A stretch of DNA of 33,604 nt, taken from contig NVWB01000180.1 in NCBI GenBank assembly GCA_002733575.1, positions 1 to 33,604 of the forward strand. Direction: 5' to 3'. Below the pieces are notes generated by a model. It was not told the origin of the DNA. It saw only the letters and a list, made by a program, of their open reading frames with translations, and did no database searches. Origin of the DNA: Blastopirellula sp. (GTDB lineage: Bacteria; Planctomycetota; Planctomycetia; Pirellulales; Pirellulaceae). Positions 1 through 8,057 of this stretch are shown here, one piece after another; position 1 is the first letter of the stretch; each line of letters opens with the position of its first letter. A program made the translations under genes and the position numbers.

Positions 1-46
1 GTGTGGCGTTTTTAATTATTGATTTACGAATCTGTCAGAAGGTGTC

Positions 47-679
47 TTATACCATTCCGCGACGCACTGCCCAAACGGCGGCTTGTGTTCGATCCGTTAC
101 ATCCGTCTTACGCAAGATGTTTTGAACATGTTCTTTAACGGTTTCGATACTGATGCCGAGCGAACGACCGATTTCTCGATTGCTTAATCCTAGTGCCAAA
201 TGGCGAAGGACTTGCATCTCTCGATTGGTTAGCGGAACGTCATTGGTTCTGGCGTCTTGCCGCTTGGCCATTGCACCACGAATGCGGTTCATGATGCTAT
301 CGCTTGAAGTTTCTGCTCCAGTGGCGGCAGCTTCAATGGCACCGATGATTGATTCACGAGGTGAACCTTTTAGCACATAATCACAAGCACCTAAGGCAAC
401 ACTGCGTGCGACATAAGTTGGGTTGTCGTAAGTCGACAACATCACAACGCGGGTCTCAGGAGCCGCTTTCTGAATTTTTTCTAAGGCCGAAAGCCCATCT
501 GCTTGAGGCATGCGAATATCGAGCAACACGACATCCGGTTTGCACTCTAATGTTTTTTCTAAAGCTTCGTTTCCATCGGTCGCTTCAGCAACAATGCTGA
601 TGTCCGTTCCTTTGAAAAGGCTGGCCAGCCCACTACGAACGACTTCATGGTCGTCAGCAACTAAGACGTTGATGGTCAT
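47..679 (-). CDS. NarL/FixJ-type response regulator with LuxR HTH
   Basis: A two-component transcription regulator of 210 residues, the normal length for this family. The receiver domain (about residues 3-120) has the acidic pair D9/D10, the phospho-acceptor D54 in VVLLDIRMP, and K104 in the YVLKG motif. A LuxR/GerE helix-turn-helix follows at about 145-207, with the family signature LTNREMQVLRHLALGLSNRE and a VKEHVQNILRK recognition helix. The start is supported by GGGAG (complement of 689-693) nine bases before the ATG. It diverges from the NtrC-type regulator across a 564-base gap. No partner kinase lies next to it inside the window; one may lie beyond the left edge. The target genes cannot be inferred. 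The family call is secure. Confidence 0.93.
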   Translation of the reverse strand: MTINVLVADDHEVVRSGLASLFKGTDISIVAEATDGNEALEKTLECKPDVVLLDIRMPQADGLSALEKIQKAAPETRVVMLSTYDNPTYVARSVALGACDYVLKGSPRESIIGAIEAAATGAETSSDSIMNRIRGAMAKRQDARTNDVPLTNREMQVLRHLALGLSNREIGRSLGISIETVKEHVQNILRKTDVTDRTQAAVWAVRRGMV

Positions 680-1243
680 AATTATTTACTCCCGCACCAA
701 TTTATAAAGAGAAAAGAGTACTGGCGAATATTACTTGAATACAAACGCTCTCACCAGCAATTTGCACAACAGGGGACGAGAATGGCTAAAACATGAAAAG
801 GTGCCCAATTAACTCGAAACACTCTCTTCTTACTGCTTATACCCTCTCTGACACTATATTAACCGTTTTTACTATCTTTTACAGGGTCCAAAGTTCTAAA
901 AGCTACCATTTTATTCTAATACAGGCGTCTACCGGACATTATTTTGCGGTAACCACATAATACAACTCCAACTAAACGCCTAGGGAGGGGTATTTGATTC
1001 AAAACAACACAAAGTCGATGTAATTTCGCAAATGTTGCCAAAATACGACATTACGTTGACTTGGGGCAAATCATGACCTAAATATCTCTAGGTAGGAATC
1101 CACACAGCCTGCCTAGAATTATGAAATTCTTCGGATCATTTTTCAGACTGAAAAATTGAGTACGGTTTACCACACAGATCAGAAGTTTTCATAAATAGTA
1201 TTAACGACCCTAATAAAGCCCGTGCAGATTGATTGGTTTTCTA
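680..1243. other. Divergent intergenic region with two inverted repeats
   Basis: AT-rich gap between two divergent regulator genes; it must hold both promoters. Two structures stand out. One is TCTAGGTAGG at 1087-1096 paired with CCTGCCTAGA at 1108-1117. The other is ATTTTTCAG (1138-1146), one central base, then CTGAAAAAT (1148-1156), a perfect 9-base inverted repeat about 90 bases before the NtrC-type gene. The second could be an operator or a small hairpin. I saw no convincing -35/-10 or -24/-12 promoter and no coding sequence. Confidence 0.4.
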
Positions 1244-2629
1244 ATGAGTACCCCAAAGCTGTTGCTAGTTGACGATGATCGCCATGTATTGGAATCGATG
1301 GGCGATTGGTTGCGAGAAATTGGTCACGACCTGACCACGGCCAACGGCTATCAATCGGCCATTCAGTGCTTAGGTGAAGAGACTTTTGATTTGGTCCTGG
1401 CCGATATTCGGTTAGGCGATGGCGATGGTTTTGACATCCTCAAACACTGTCAACAACATCACCCAGACTCTGCTGTGATTTTAATCACCGGTTATGGAAC
1501 GGCGGATACCGCCATTGCCGCGTTACGCGCTGGTGCGTTTGATCTACTGACCAAGCCGCTGATTGACCAAGAACTAGAAATGGCCATCAGTCGGGCGCTG
1601 TCTCAGCAGGAAGTCATCCAGGAAAACGAACAACTTAAAGAACAACTCGACTTACGCTTCGGTCTCGAAAACATCGTCGGCCACGATCCACGCATGCTAA
1701 AGATCTTTGATATGGTCGATAGCGTTGCCGATACCCGTGCTTCGGTGCTAATCACTGGTGAATCTGGAACGGGTAAATCATTATTAGCCAGGGCCATTCA
1801 TCGTCGCAGTAACCGACGCGAGCAACCTTTTATTGAAGTTGCCTGCGGAGCCTTGCCTGAAGCTTTGCTCGAAAGTGAACTCTTCGGTCACGTGGCAGGC
1901 GCATTTACGGGTGCCACTGGCGATAAAATCGGTAAATTTATGCAAGCCGATGGAGGCACGATTTTCTTAGACGAGATCGGAACCGCCCCACAAAGCATGC
2001 AAGTCAAACTGTTAAGAGTTCTGCAAGAACTTCAATTTGAAGCCGTTGGCGGAACCGTAACCCATACGGTAGATACCCGAGTGATCTTGGCCACCAATGA
2101 AGATCTGGAATCACTGGTCGCAAAAGGTGAATTCCGCCAAGACTTATACTATCGGGTCAACGTCATCAATCTTGAACTACCCTCCTTGAAACAACGGATC
2201 TCTGATATTCCTCGCTTGGCCAAGCAATTCTTCGATGAAGTTTGTGCCGATAATGGTCGTCATCTCAAAGGTTTTACCGACGAAGCCCTTGAAGCCTTAC
2301 AGCGATATCACTGGCCAGGCAACGTGCGGGAACTACAAAACATTGTCGAGCGGTCGGTACTATTAGGAAAAAATGAGTACATCACCCCGTCTGACTTACC
2401 TGCCATGGTGGCCGCTGGGGCACCGATCTCGGTCAGCAGTTCATCTGGAAAGAGCCTGAAAGCGGCCCTGGAAGGCCCTGAGCGTCAGATTATTCTTGAC
2501 GTATTAGAGTCAAACAATTGGAATCGCAACGTCACTGCCGATCAATTGGAAATCAACCGAACTACGCTGTATAAGAAGATGAAGAAACTGGGCCTCGAAG
2601 ATCCTCCGCATCTGGTCGCCGTTCATTAA
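1244..2629 (+). CDS. NtrC-family sigma-54-dependent response regulator
   Basis: A response regulator that remodels sigma-54 RNA polymerase with ATP to open promoters. The receiver (residues 4-120) has D10/D11 and phospho-acceptor D54 (DLVLADIRL). The central AAA+ domain (about 145-375) carries Walker A GESGTGKS, the sigma-54 contact loop GAFTGA, Walker B GGTIFLDEIG and the arginine-finger region. A Fis-type helix-turn-helix closes the protein (LEINRTTLYKKMKKLGL). I chose ATG 1244 (461 residues); the frame stays open to a TTG at 1229, which adds five residues, and neither start has a strong ribosome site. The intact GAFTGA loop implies that the genome encodes sigma-54. No histidine kinase is adjacent, so the signal is unknown. 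Confidence 0.93.
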   Translation: MSTPKLLLVDDDRHVLESMGDWLREIGHDLTTANGYQSAIQCLGEETFDLVLADIRLGDGDGFDILKHCQQHHPDSAVILITGYGTADTAIAALRAGAFDLLTKPLIDQELEMAISRALSQQEVIQENEQLKEQLDLRFGLENIVGHDPRMLKIFDMVDSVADTRASVLITGESGTGKSLLARAIHRRSNRREQPFIEVACGALPEALLESELFGHVAGAFTGATGDKIGKFMQADGGTIFLDEIGTAPQSMQVKLLRVLQELQFEAVGGTVTHTVDTRVILATNEDLESLVAKGEFRQDLYYRVNVINLELPSLKQRISDIPRLAKQFFDEVCADNGRHLKGFTDEALEALQRYHWPGNVRELQNIVERSVLLGKNEYITPSDLPAMVAAGAPISVSSSSGKSLKAALEGPERQIILDVLESNNWNRNVTADQLEINRTTLYKKMKKLGLEDPPHLVAVH

Positions 2630-2661
2630 GAATTCTTCTATCAACTTCTCCGTAAAATAGC

Positions 2662-2696
2662 AGTCCGTTGTTGGCATTTGTGTGTCACAACGGACT
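2662..2696 (+). terminator. Possible terminator after the NtrC-type gene
   Basis: A perfect 10-base inverted repeat, AGTCCGTTGT (2662-2671) and ACAACGGACT (2687-2696), begins 33 bases after the stop codon. It is followed by the pyrimidine-rich TATCTCTT but not by a clean T-run, so intrinsic termination is likely but not certain. Confidence 0.5.
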
Positions 2697-2724
2697 TATC
2701 TCTTCGCGGGTCGCCTGCCCATGG

Positions 2725-2754
2725 TTGACCCTGCTAGAAATCGAGCCGTATAAT
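2725..2754 (+). promoter_or_regulatory. Sigma-70 type promoter for sucCD
   Basis: TTGACC at 2725-2730, an 18-base spacer, then a perfect TATAAT at 2749-2754. Transcription would start near 2761, giving a leader of about 137 bases before sucC. It is the best -35/-10 match I found in the window and it lies just after the preceding gene's hairpin. Confidence 0.7.
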
Positions 2755-2897
2755 CCACGCTTCTAAGGTCATGTGCAGTTGTTGCATCTACCTTACAGCG
2801 AATGTGGTCTACAGTTGCCACAAGCGTTTTACTAACGAAACAACGCTACTTCGATGCCAAGTGAACCTTTGTTTCACAAGCATCATGGATTGAATTG

Positions 2898-4082
2898 ATG
2901 AAAATTCACGAATATCAAGCAAAACAACTTCTTCGAGACGCCCAAGTCGCCGTTCCTCGCAGTATCGTCGCCCGCAGTGCGGATGAAGCCTCGGCCGCTT
3001 TTACTGAACTCGGAGGCTCATTTGCAGTCGTCAAAGCCCAAATCCACGCAGGTGGACGCGGCAAAGGCACCATCAAAGACAACGATGCCCAACATGGCGT
3101 ACAGCTTGTCAAATCTGCCGAAGAAGCGGCCCAAGTCGCCGCAGCACTACTCGGCAAAGAACTGGTCACTATTCAAACCGGCCCTGCTGGCAAACTTGTC
3201 AATCAAGTGTTGGTAGAAGAAGGTTGTGACATTGCCCGAGAGCTTTATCTCGGTATTGTCCTTGATCGAGCCAGTGCCAAGCCTGTGCTGATGATGTCAA
3301 GCGAAGGGGGAACCGAAATTGAAGAAGTGGCTGAGCACTCGCCAGAGAAAATCTTCAAAGAGAGTTTCGACCCTGCCGAAGGGCCTCAAAGCTTTCAAGT
3401 TCGCAAACTTTGCAAGAAGCTCGGCATCGAAGGCAAAGCGGTTCGCAGTACTGAAAAATTCATCAAAGGTCTTTGCAAAGTTTACACCGAACTTGATTGC
3501 AGCATGGCCGAAATCAACCCGCTGGTACTCACCGGCGCAGGCGACATGATCGCCTTGGATTGTAAAATCAGCTTCGACGAGAACGCCCTGTTCCGTCATC
3601 CAGAATTGGTTGAACTACGTGACATAAGTGAAGAAGAGCCAGACGAAGTGCAAGCCGCCAATGCTGGTCTGAGCTACGTCAAGCTCGACGGCAACATCGG
3701 CTGTTTGGTCAATGGAGCCGGACTGGCCATGAGCACCATGGACATCATCAAACTGCACGGCGGTGACCCGGCCAACTTCCTTGATGTAGGTGGCGGAGCC
3801 AATGTCGATCAAGTGACCGAAGCCTTCCGCATCCTACTGGGCGATCCCAAAGTCAAAGGCGTGTTGGTCAACATCTTCGGTGGCATCATGCGTTGTACTA
3901 CCATCGCCAATGCCGTGGTCGAAGCCTACAAATCAATCGGGTTCAATCTTCCACTGGTCGTTCGTCTTGAAGGAACGGAAGTAGAAGAAGGCCGTAAAAT
4001 TTTAGCCAACTCCGGCATCGATATCATTATTGCCGAAGGACTGACCGACGCCGCGAAAAAAATCGTAGCAGCCGCCGGTTAA
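2898..4082 (+). CDS. sucC: Succinyl-CoA ligase (ADP-forming) beta subunit
   Basis: Beta subunit of succinyl-CoA synthetase, the TCA-cycle enzyme that converts succinyl-CoA, phosphate and ADP to succinate, CoA and ATP. The protein is 394 residues, close to the E. coli length of 388. It opens with KIHEYQAKQLL, the conserved start of the ATP-grasp domain, has the GGRGKG nucleotide segment near residue 50, the AEINPLVLT metal-site segment near 205, and the C-terminal CoA-ligase fold with NIFGGIMRC. ATG 2898 is preferred to the in-frame TTG at 2895 because family members start right at this point. It is followed by sucD after 57 bases on the same strand, so the two subunits are co-transcribed from the promoter at 2725-2754. 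Confidence 0.97.
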   Translation: MKIHEYQAKQLLRDAQVAVPRSIVARSADEASAAFTELGGSFAVVKAQIHAGGRGKGTIKDNDAQHGVQLVKSAEEAAQVAAALLGKELVTIQTGPAGKLVNQVLVEEGCDIARELYLGIVLDRASAKPVLMMSSEGGTEIEEVAEHSPEKIFKESFDPAEGPQSFQVRKLCKKLGIEGKAVRSTEKFIKGLCKVYTELDCSMAEINPLVLTGAGDMIALDCKISFDENALFRHPELVELRDISEEEPDEVQAANAGLSYVKLDGNIGCLVNGAGLAMSTMDIIKLHGGDPANFLDVGGGANVDQVTEAFRILLGDPKVKGVLVNIFGGIMRCTTIANAVVEAYKSIGFNLPLVVRLEGTEVEEGRKILANSGIDIIIAEGLTDAAKKIVAAAG

Positions 4083-4139
4083 TCATTTGAACTGAACTCG
4101 GATTACTAAATCAACATACCCTGATAAAAAGATAAAATA

Positions 4140-5015
4140 ATGAGCATCCTCATTAACAAAGACACCAAGGTCATCTGCCAAGGAATCACCGGTAAAGTTG
4201 GCGGGTTCCACACCAAAGGCTGTTTAGAGTATGGAACTCAAATGGTCGGTGGCGTAACGCCTGGCAAGTCAGGGCAAACCGTCGAAGGCCTGCCTGTCTT
4301 CGATACCGTGGAAGAAGCCCGCGAGCAAACGGGTGCCAACGCCACCATGATTTTTGTTCCGCCTGCTTTCACCGCTGATGCCATCTTGGAAGCACTCGAC
4401 GCAAAAATCGAAGTCATCATCGCCATCACCGAAGGCGTGCCGGTTCTCGATATGGTGCCAGTCTACAGAAAAGTGCGAGCCAGTGACTCGGTACTCGTTG
4501 GACCTAACTGCCCTGGTGTGATCACTCCAGAAGAATGTAAAATCGGCATCATGCCTGGTTACATTCACAAGAAAGGCCCCGTCGGCGTGATGAGCCGTAG
4601 TGGAACTTTAACCTACGAAGCCGTGTGGCAGCTCACCAGCCTAGGTCTCGGCCAGTCAACTTGCGTAGGGCTCGGCGGCGATCCTATCGTCGGCACCTCG
4701 TTCATTGACTTGCTGAAACTGTACGAAGCCGATCCTGCAACCGAAGCGATCATGATGATGGGCGAAATCGGCGGAACCGCAGAAGAAGAAGCGGCCGCTT
4801 ACATTAAAGACAACGTCAGCAAACCTGTCGCTGCCTTCATCGCCGGACGCACGGCCCCTCCCGGCAAACGCATGGGTCACGCCGGAGCGATCATCTCTGG
4901 TGGAAAAGGAACCGCCGAAGAAAAATTCGCCGCCCTCCGAGCCGCCGGCGTAGAAATCGCCGAAAGCCCCGCAGACATGGGCACCGCATTGCAACGAGCC
5001 ATCGCCAACAAGTAA
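4140..5015 (+). CDS. sucD: Succinyl-CoA ligase alpha subunit
   Basis: Alpha subunit of succinyl-CoA synthetase; it binds CoA and carries the phospho-histidine intermediate. Its 291 residues match the family length. An N-terminal CoA-binding Rossmann domain (SILINKDTKVICQGITGKVG) is followed by the ligase domain with GPNCPGVITP near 121-130. The active-site histidine is H247 in GRTAPPGKRMGHAGAIISGG. It lies 57 bases after sucC and forms the alpha2-beta2-type or alpha-beta enzyme with that product. A strong terminator begins about 30 bases after its stop codon, so the operon ends here. Confidence 0.97.
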   Translation: MSILINKDTKVICQGITGKVGGFHTKGCLEYGTQMVGGVTPGKSGQTVEGLPVFDTVEEAREQTGANATMIFVPPAFTADAILEALDAKIEVIIAITEGVPVLDMVPVYRKVRASDSVLVGPNCPGVITPEECKIGIMPGYIHKKGPVGVMSRSGTLTYEAVWQLTSLGLGQSTCVGLGGDPIVGTSFIDLLKLYEADPATEAIMMMGEIGGTAEEEAAAYIKDNVSKPVAAFIAGRTAPPGKRMGHAGAIISGGKGTAEEKFAALRAAGVEIAESPADMGTALQRAIANK

Positions 5016-5044
5016 CGCACGCTGCTGACAAATTTGAAACACAC

Positions 5045-5080
5045 AAAAGCTGGAAAGCCCTAAAACTTTCCAGCTTTTTT
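5045..5080 (+). terminator. Rho-independent terminator of sucCD
   Basis: AAGCTGGAAAG (5047-5057), an 8-base loop, and CTTTCCAGCTT (5066-5076), running into a T-stretch through 5080. This is a perfect 11-base stem followed by a T-run, 30 bases past the sucD stop. Confidence 0.92.
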
Positions 5081-5286
5081 CGTAGGGTTTGTGATCTGCG
5101 GACTAGGGTGCAATTTGACTCTCGCAGCGCGTTCAATTCGAAGTGCAATCTTTAGTTTAGAATGCCAATGGCTCTCTTAAGATCTACCAAGAGACATTTA
5201 TTGTGTACTCTAAATGTCTTTGATTTATCAGTGTCACCTGTCGTGTTTACTGAAGAGGAGTGATGCAGTCAGAGCCACTTCTACGA

Positions 5287-6957
5287 CTAATTCGTTGTCA
5301 AAGTCGCTTCCACTACCTCCGACCTCTTCGCATAACTAGCCACCAACTCAATCAGCTTTTCCCGATCAATTGGCTTTGTGGCGAAGTTATCGCAACCAGC
5401 ATCGAGACATTTCTGGCGGTCGCCGCTCATCGCATGAGCGGTCAGAGCGATAATTGGACTGGAATACCCATCATTGCGCAGTCGACGTGTGGCTGAATAA
5501 CCATCCAGTATTGGCATCTGCATGTCCATCAAGATTACGTCGAATGGCCGACCTTCTGCCTTGGCTGCGGTCGCCAATTCCCAGCCAATTAGTCCGTTGT
5601 CGGCAAGCGTTACTTTTGCACCTGCCTTTTTCAAGACGAAGCCAATCAGCCGTTGGTTGTCTGGCCCATCTTCGGTGAGCAGGATGCGGCGGTTACAGAG
5701 AGGAATGTCCCTGACATCAACCACTTTTCCATCTGTTGTTTCAGCGCACGCTTCGGAGGTGTCTCGGATTAGCCGCACATCGTCCAATGGGCCAGTGGAG
5801 ACCGTGATGGAAAACGTGCTTCCTTCGCCCACCGTACTGGATACAGAGAACTCGCCACCAAGTAGTTCTACCAATCGTTTGCTGATCGAAAGACCAAGGC
5901 CTGTTCCACCAAATTTTCGAGTTGTCGTACTATCGGCTTGCGTGAACGGGTTGAATACCTCTTCGCACTTGTCTGCTGGAATCCCGATTCCCGTGTCGAT
6001 TACATCGAATTGTAGTTTAGGATCGCCACACGTTTCGTTCAACAAACGAGTGACGATCTTGATCAATCCAGTCTTCGTAAACTTGATCGCATTGCCAACA
6101 ATATTGATGAGAATCTGGCTCAGTCGAGTGGGGTCTGTGTAAATGAATTCGGGAACTGGACCATCGAACTGAACGACCAGCGGCAGCCCCTTTGCCTTCG
6201 CTCGTACGCTCATTAACGAAACGACATCAGTAATGATTTGATGAGGGGAATACGCAATCTGTTCAACATCTAGTTTTCCGGACTCAATTTTGGACAGGTC
6301 TAGTATGTCGTTAATTAGATTAAGCAGATACTCGCCGTTCACCTTAACTGTGGTTGCGAAGTCGATGTTCTCTGGCTTTTCCAAGCTGCGGAGGAGGATG
6401 TCAGAGAAGCCAAGGATGGCAGTCATAGGAGTGCGTAATTCGTGACTCATATTGGCCAAGAAATGGCCCTTGGCGATACTGGCGGCTTGGGCCGCATCGC
6501 AGGCGGCCATCAGTTCTGCTGTACGTTCTTCGAGCACATCATTTTTTCGTCGAATCTCTCGTTGCAAACGGTAGAGATTAAGAAACACCTCTACCTTGGC
6601 TCTCAGTACATGTGGATTCACTGGCTTGTAAAGGTAATCGACTGCACCCGCCTCGTATCCTTTATATTCTGCTGATTCATCAGCACCAGCATCTGTAATA
6701 AAGATAATGGGCGTTTGCCGCATGCTTCTGCAGCTGCTTTTCATGGCGATTGCCGTTGAAAAACCATCAAGTCCGAGCATTTGTACTTCCATCAAAACTA
6801 CGGCAATCTCGTGGCTCATGATTACCCCTAGGGCCTCTGCTCCACTCGAAACAAAATGCAGGTCTGCCGGAATAGAGCGCAGAGTCTCTTCCATGACCCT
6901 CTGTCCATCTGGCCGGTCGTCCACAATCAGAATTTTTGGAAGCTGCTCTTCTCTCAT
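5287..6957 (-). CDS. Hybrid histidine kinase (REC-HisKA-HATPase-REC)
   Basis: A soluble hybrid sensor kinase of 556 residues with no membrane segment and no separate input domain. Order: N-terminal receiver (8-125), a coiled linker (130-165), HisKA with H172 in FLANMSHELRTPM, HATPase_c (about 280-390) with N289, DTGIGI (321-326) and GGTGLGLSI, then a C-terminal receiver (423-545) with D478 and K528. The oddity is in the first receiver: D13/D14 and K111 are present, but the phospho-acceptor position is E57 (VVLMEVQM) where the family has Asp. The second receiver is intact. It lies 106 bases downstream of the globin gene on the same strand, so the two may be co-transcribed. No Hpt domain is present, so phosphotransfer must go to a separate protein. 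Confidence 0.93.
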   Translation of the reverse strand: MREEQLPKILIVDDRPDGQRVMEETLRSIPADLHFVSSGAEALGVIMSHEIAVVLMEVQMLGLDGFSTAIAMKSSCRSMRQTPIIFITDAGADESAEYKGYEAGAVDYLYKPVNPHVLRAKVEVFLNLYRLQREIRRKNDVLEERTAELMAACDAAQAASIAKGHFLANMSHELRTPMTAILGFSDILLRSLEKPENIDFATTVKVNGEYLLNLINDILDLSKIESGKLDVEQIAYSPHQIITDVVSLMSVRAKAKGLPLVVQFDGPVPEFIYTDPTRLSQILINIVGNAIKFTKTGLIKIVTRLLNETCGDPKLQFDVIDTGIGIPADKCEEVFNPFTQADSTTTRKFGGTGLGLSISKRLVELLGGEFSVSSTVGEGSTFSITVSTGPLDDVRLIRDTSEACAETTDGKVVDVRDIPLCNRRILLTEDGPDNQRLIGFVLKKAGAKVTLADNGLIGWELATAAKAEGRPFDVILMDMQMPILDGYSATRRLRNDGYSSPIIALTAHAMSGDRQKCLDAGCDNFATKPIDREKLIELVASYAKRSEVVEATLTTN

Positions 6958-7063
6958 TTCATTCTCTAGATCATTTGGCTCACAACTCGATAAAACTCTA
7001 TGCTCAGGTGATTAGAGATGCCTTGGATTATGAAAAACCGAAGCGTTGAAATAACGGATTTTA

Positions 7064-7480
7064 CTAAATTGTGACTGCCGCAACCCCAGCCAGCATGATC
7101 TTCGAAATTTCACCATAAGCATCCGACCACGCCTGTTCGAGTTCGTCGTTCCAAGCATCTCCAGCGATCTCAGCCAGACTCTTCAATAGAGTTGCGCCAA
7201 CGGCTGGGTAGTAATCTTCCACAGCACCGTATTCGACATGCCGTTGTCCCATTTCCTCTAAGGCGGGCACAAGTTGATCTGGTGATCTCAGATTGGCAAC
7301 GACCAAGGCCAGACCAGCAAGCAGTTTTGAACGCTGTTCTTGCATTTCCACGTTTTCAAACAATGGCCTAACAACCGGATAATCATTAAACAAGTTGTCA
7401 TAAAATCTTTCCACTAAGGCATCGCCCTGCGGCGCTAAGAGCTCGAAGCTATCCTCAAGCAGTTTTATATTAAGTCCCAT
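7064..7480 (-). CDS. Single-domain globin (flavohaemoglobin-type globin domain)
   Basis: A haem-binding globin of 138 residues, the size of the globin domain of flavohaemoglobins or of Vitreoscilla-type haemoglobin, without the reductase part. The proximal histidine is H81 in EEMGQRHVEYG, a characteristic pattern; the CD-corner Phe is F41, and Q49 falls near the distal E7 position. A Y-P pair in DNLFNDYP also fits the family. Start supported by AAGGAG (complement of 7491-7496). Family members bind O2 or NO. It precedes the hybrid kinase on the same strand, suggesting a gas-linked role for the pair, but that is inference. An inverted repeat at 7540-7567 lies upstream. Confidence 0.92.
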   Translation of the reverse strand: MGLNIKLLEDSFELLAPQGDALVERFYDNLFNDYPVVRPLFENVEMQEQRSKLLAGLALVVANLRSPDQLVPALEEMGQRHVEYGAVEDYYPAVGATLLKSLAEIAGDAWNDELEQAWSDAYGEISKIMLAGVAAVTI

Positions 7481-7539
7481 CTCTTAAAATCTCCTTTATA
7501 TTTCAGGTTCACCCTTGTTGCCGGAGCTTCCAGCCATGC

Positions 7540-7567
7540 CACCAAAGCATAAAATTACGTTTTGGTG
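7540..7567 (-). promoter_or_regulatory. Inverted repeat upstream of the globin gene
   Basis: CACCAAA (7540-7546) and TTTGGTG (7561-7567) form a perfect 7-base inverted repeat with a 14-base AT-rich centre, 60-87 bases before the globin start. Its spacing suits a dimeric regulator site, but it matches no operator I know, such as NsrR or FNR sites. Confidence 0.3.
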
Positions 7568-7745
7568 AGGCTAAAAGTTACCTTAATACTCAGAGGTTTA
7601 TAGGCTATTAACAGTTTGATCATCCGCAATTCCTGGCGGCAACCCGCATGCATTGGCCAATTCAGACCTCTTGGGATTATTTGCAACCGACCAGGCTCAG
7701 GCTAATCGAACGTGAGCAATTAAAAACAGCAGTCGAAGACCGTAG

Positions 7746-7900
7746 CGTTTAGTGAAGTAGGATGGATGGTCTTCAACAAATAACTATCCAACCGATTGCA
7801 ACGTCCACAGCAGACGGATTTAACCGAAACCCAAACGCTTGAGCGCCATTCATCTGATTGTGTGGTGTCGATCAAAATTGGCGAACGCTACTCTAAGAAA
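7746..7900 (+). repeat. Dispersed intergenic repeat, copy A
   Basis: One of three related copies in the window (others at 11127-11292 on the minus strand and 11671-11755 on the plus strand). Shared blocks in order are GTAGGATGGATGGTC at its start, TATCCAACCGATT, CGTCCACAGC, CCAAACGC, GCCATTCATCTG and TTGTGTGGT. Similarity to the inverted copy continues to about 7900. It does not encode a convincing protein. It fills much of the 577-base gap between the globin gene and the large membrane-protein gene; the rest of that gap (7901-8057) shows nothing clear. Confidence 0.7.
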
Positions 7901-8057
7901 TTGCCCAATCTCTCTGCAAAAACATGCAGTCGATTCGATGAGTGCAACGCAAGCGAGATAAACTCGATATCCGGATGGATGGCAGCCGAGCGTATCTTAT
8001 TCATTTAAATAAGTTCTTTGTGATGAATGTTCGAATTCTTTCAAGCAACATGAGAAG

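Noticed and set aside
4656..5042. Frame of 128 codons antisense to sucD
   Set aside because: Low-complexity Gly/Phe-rich translation caused by the codon use of sucD; no start signal and it runs into the sucCD terminator.
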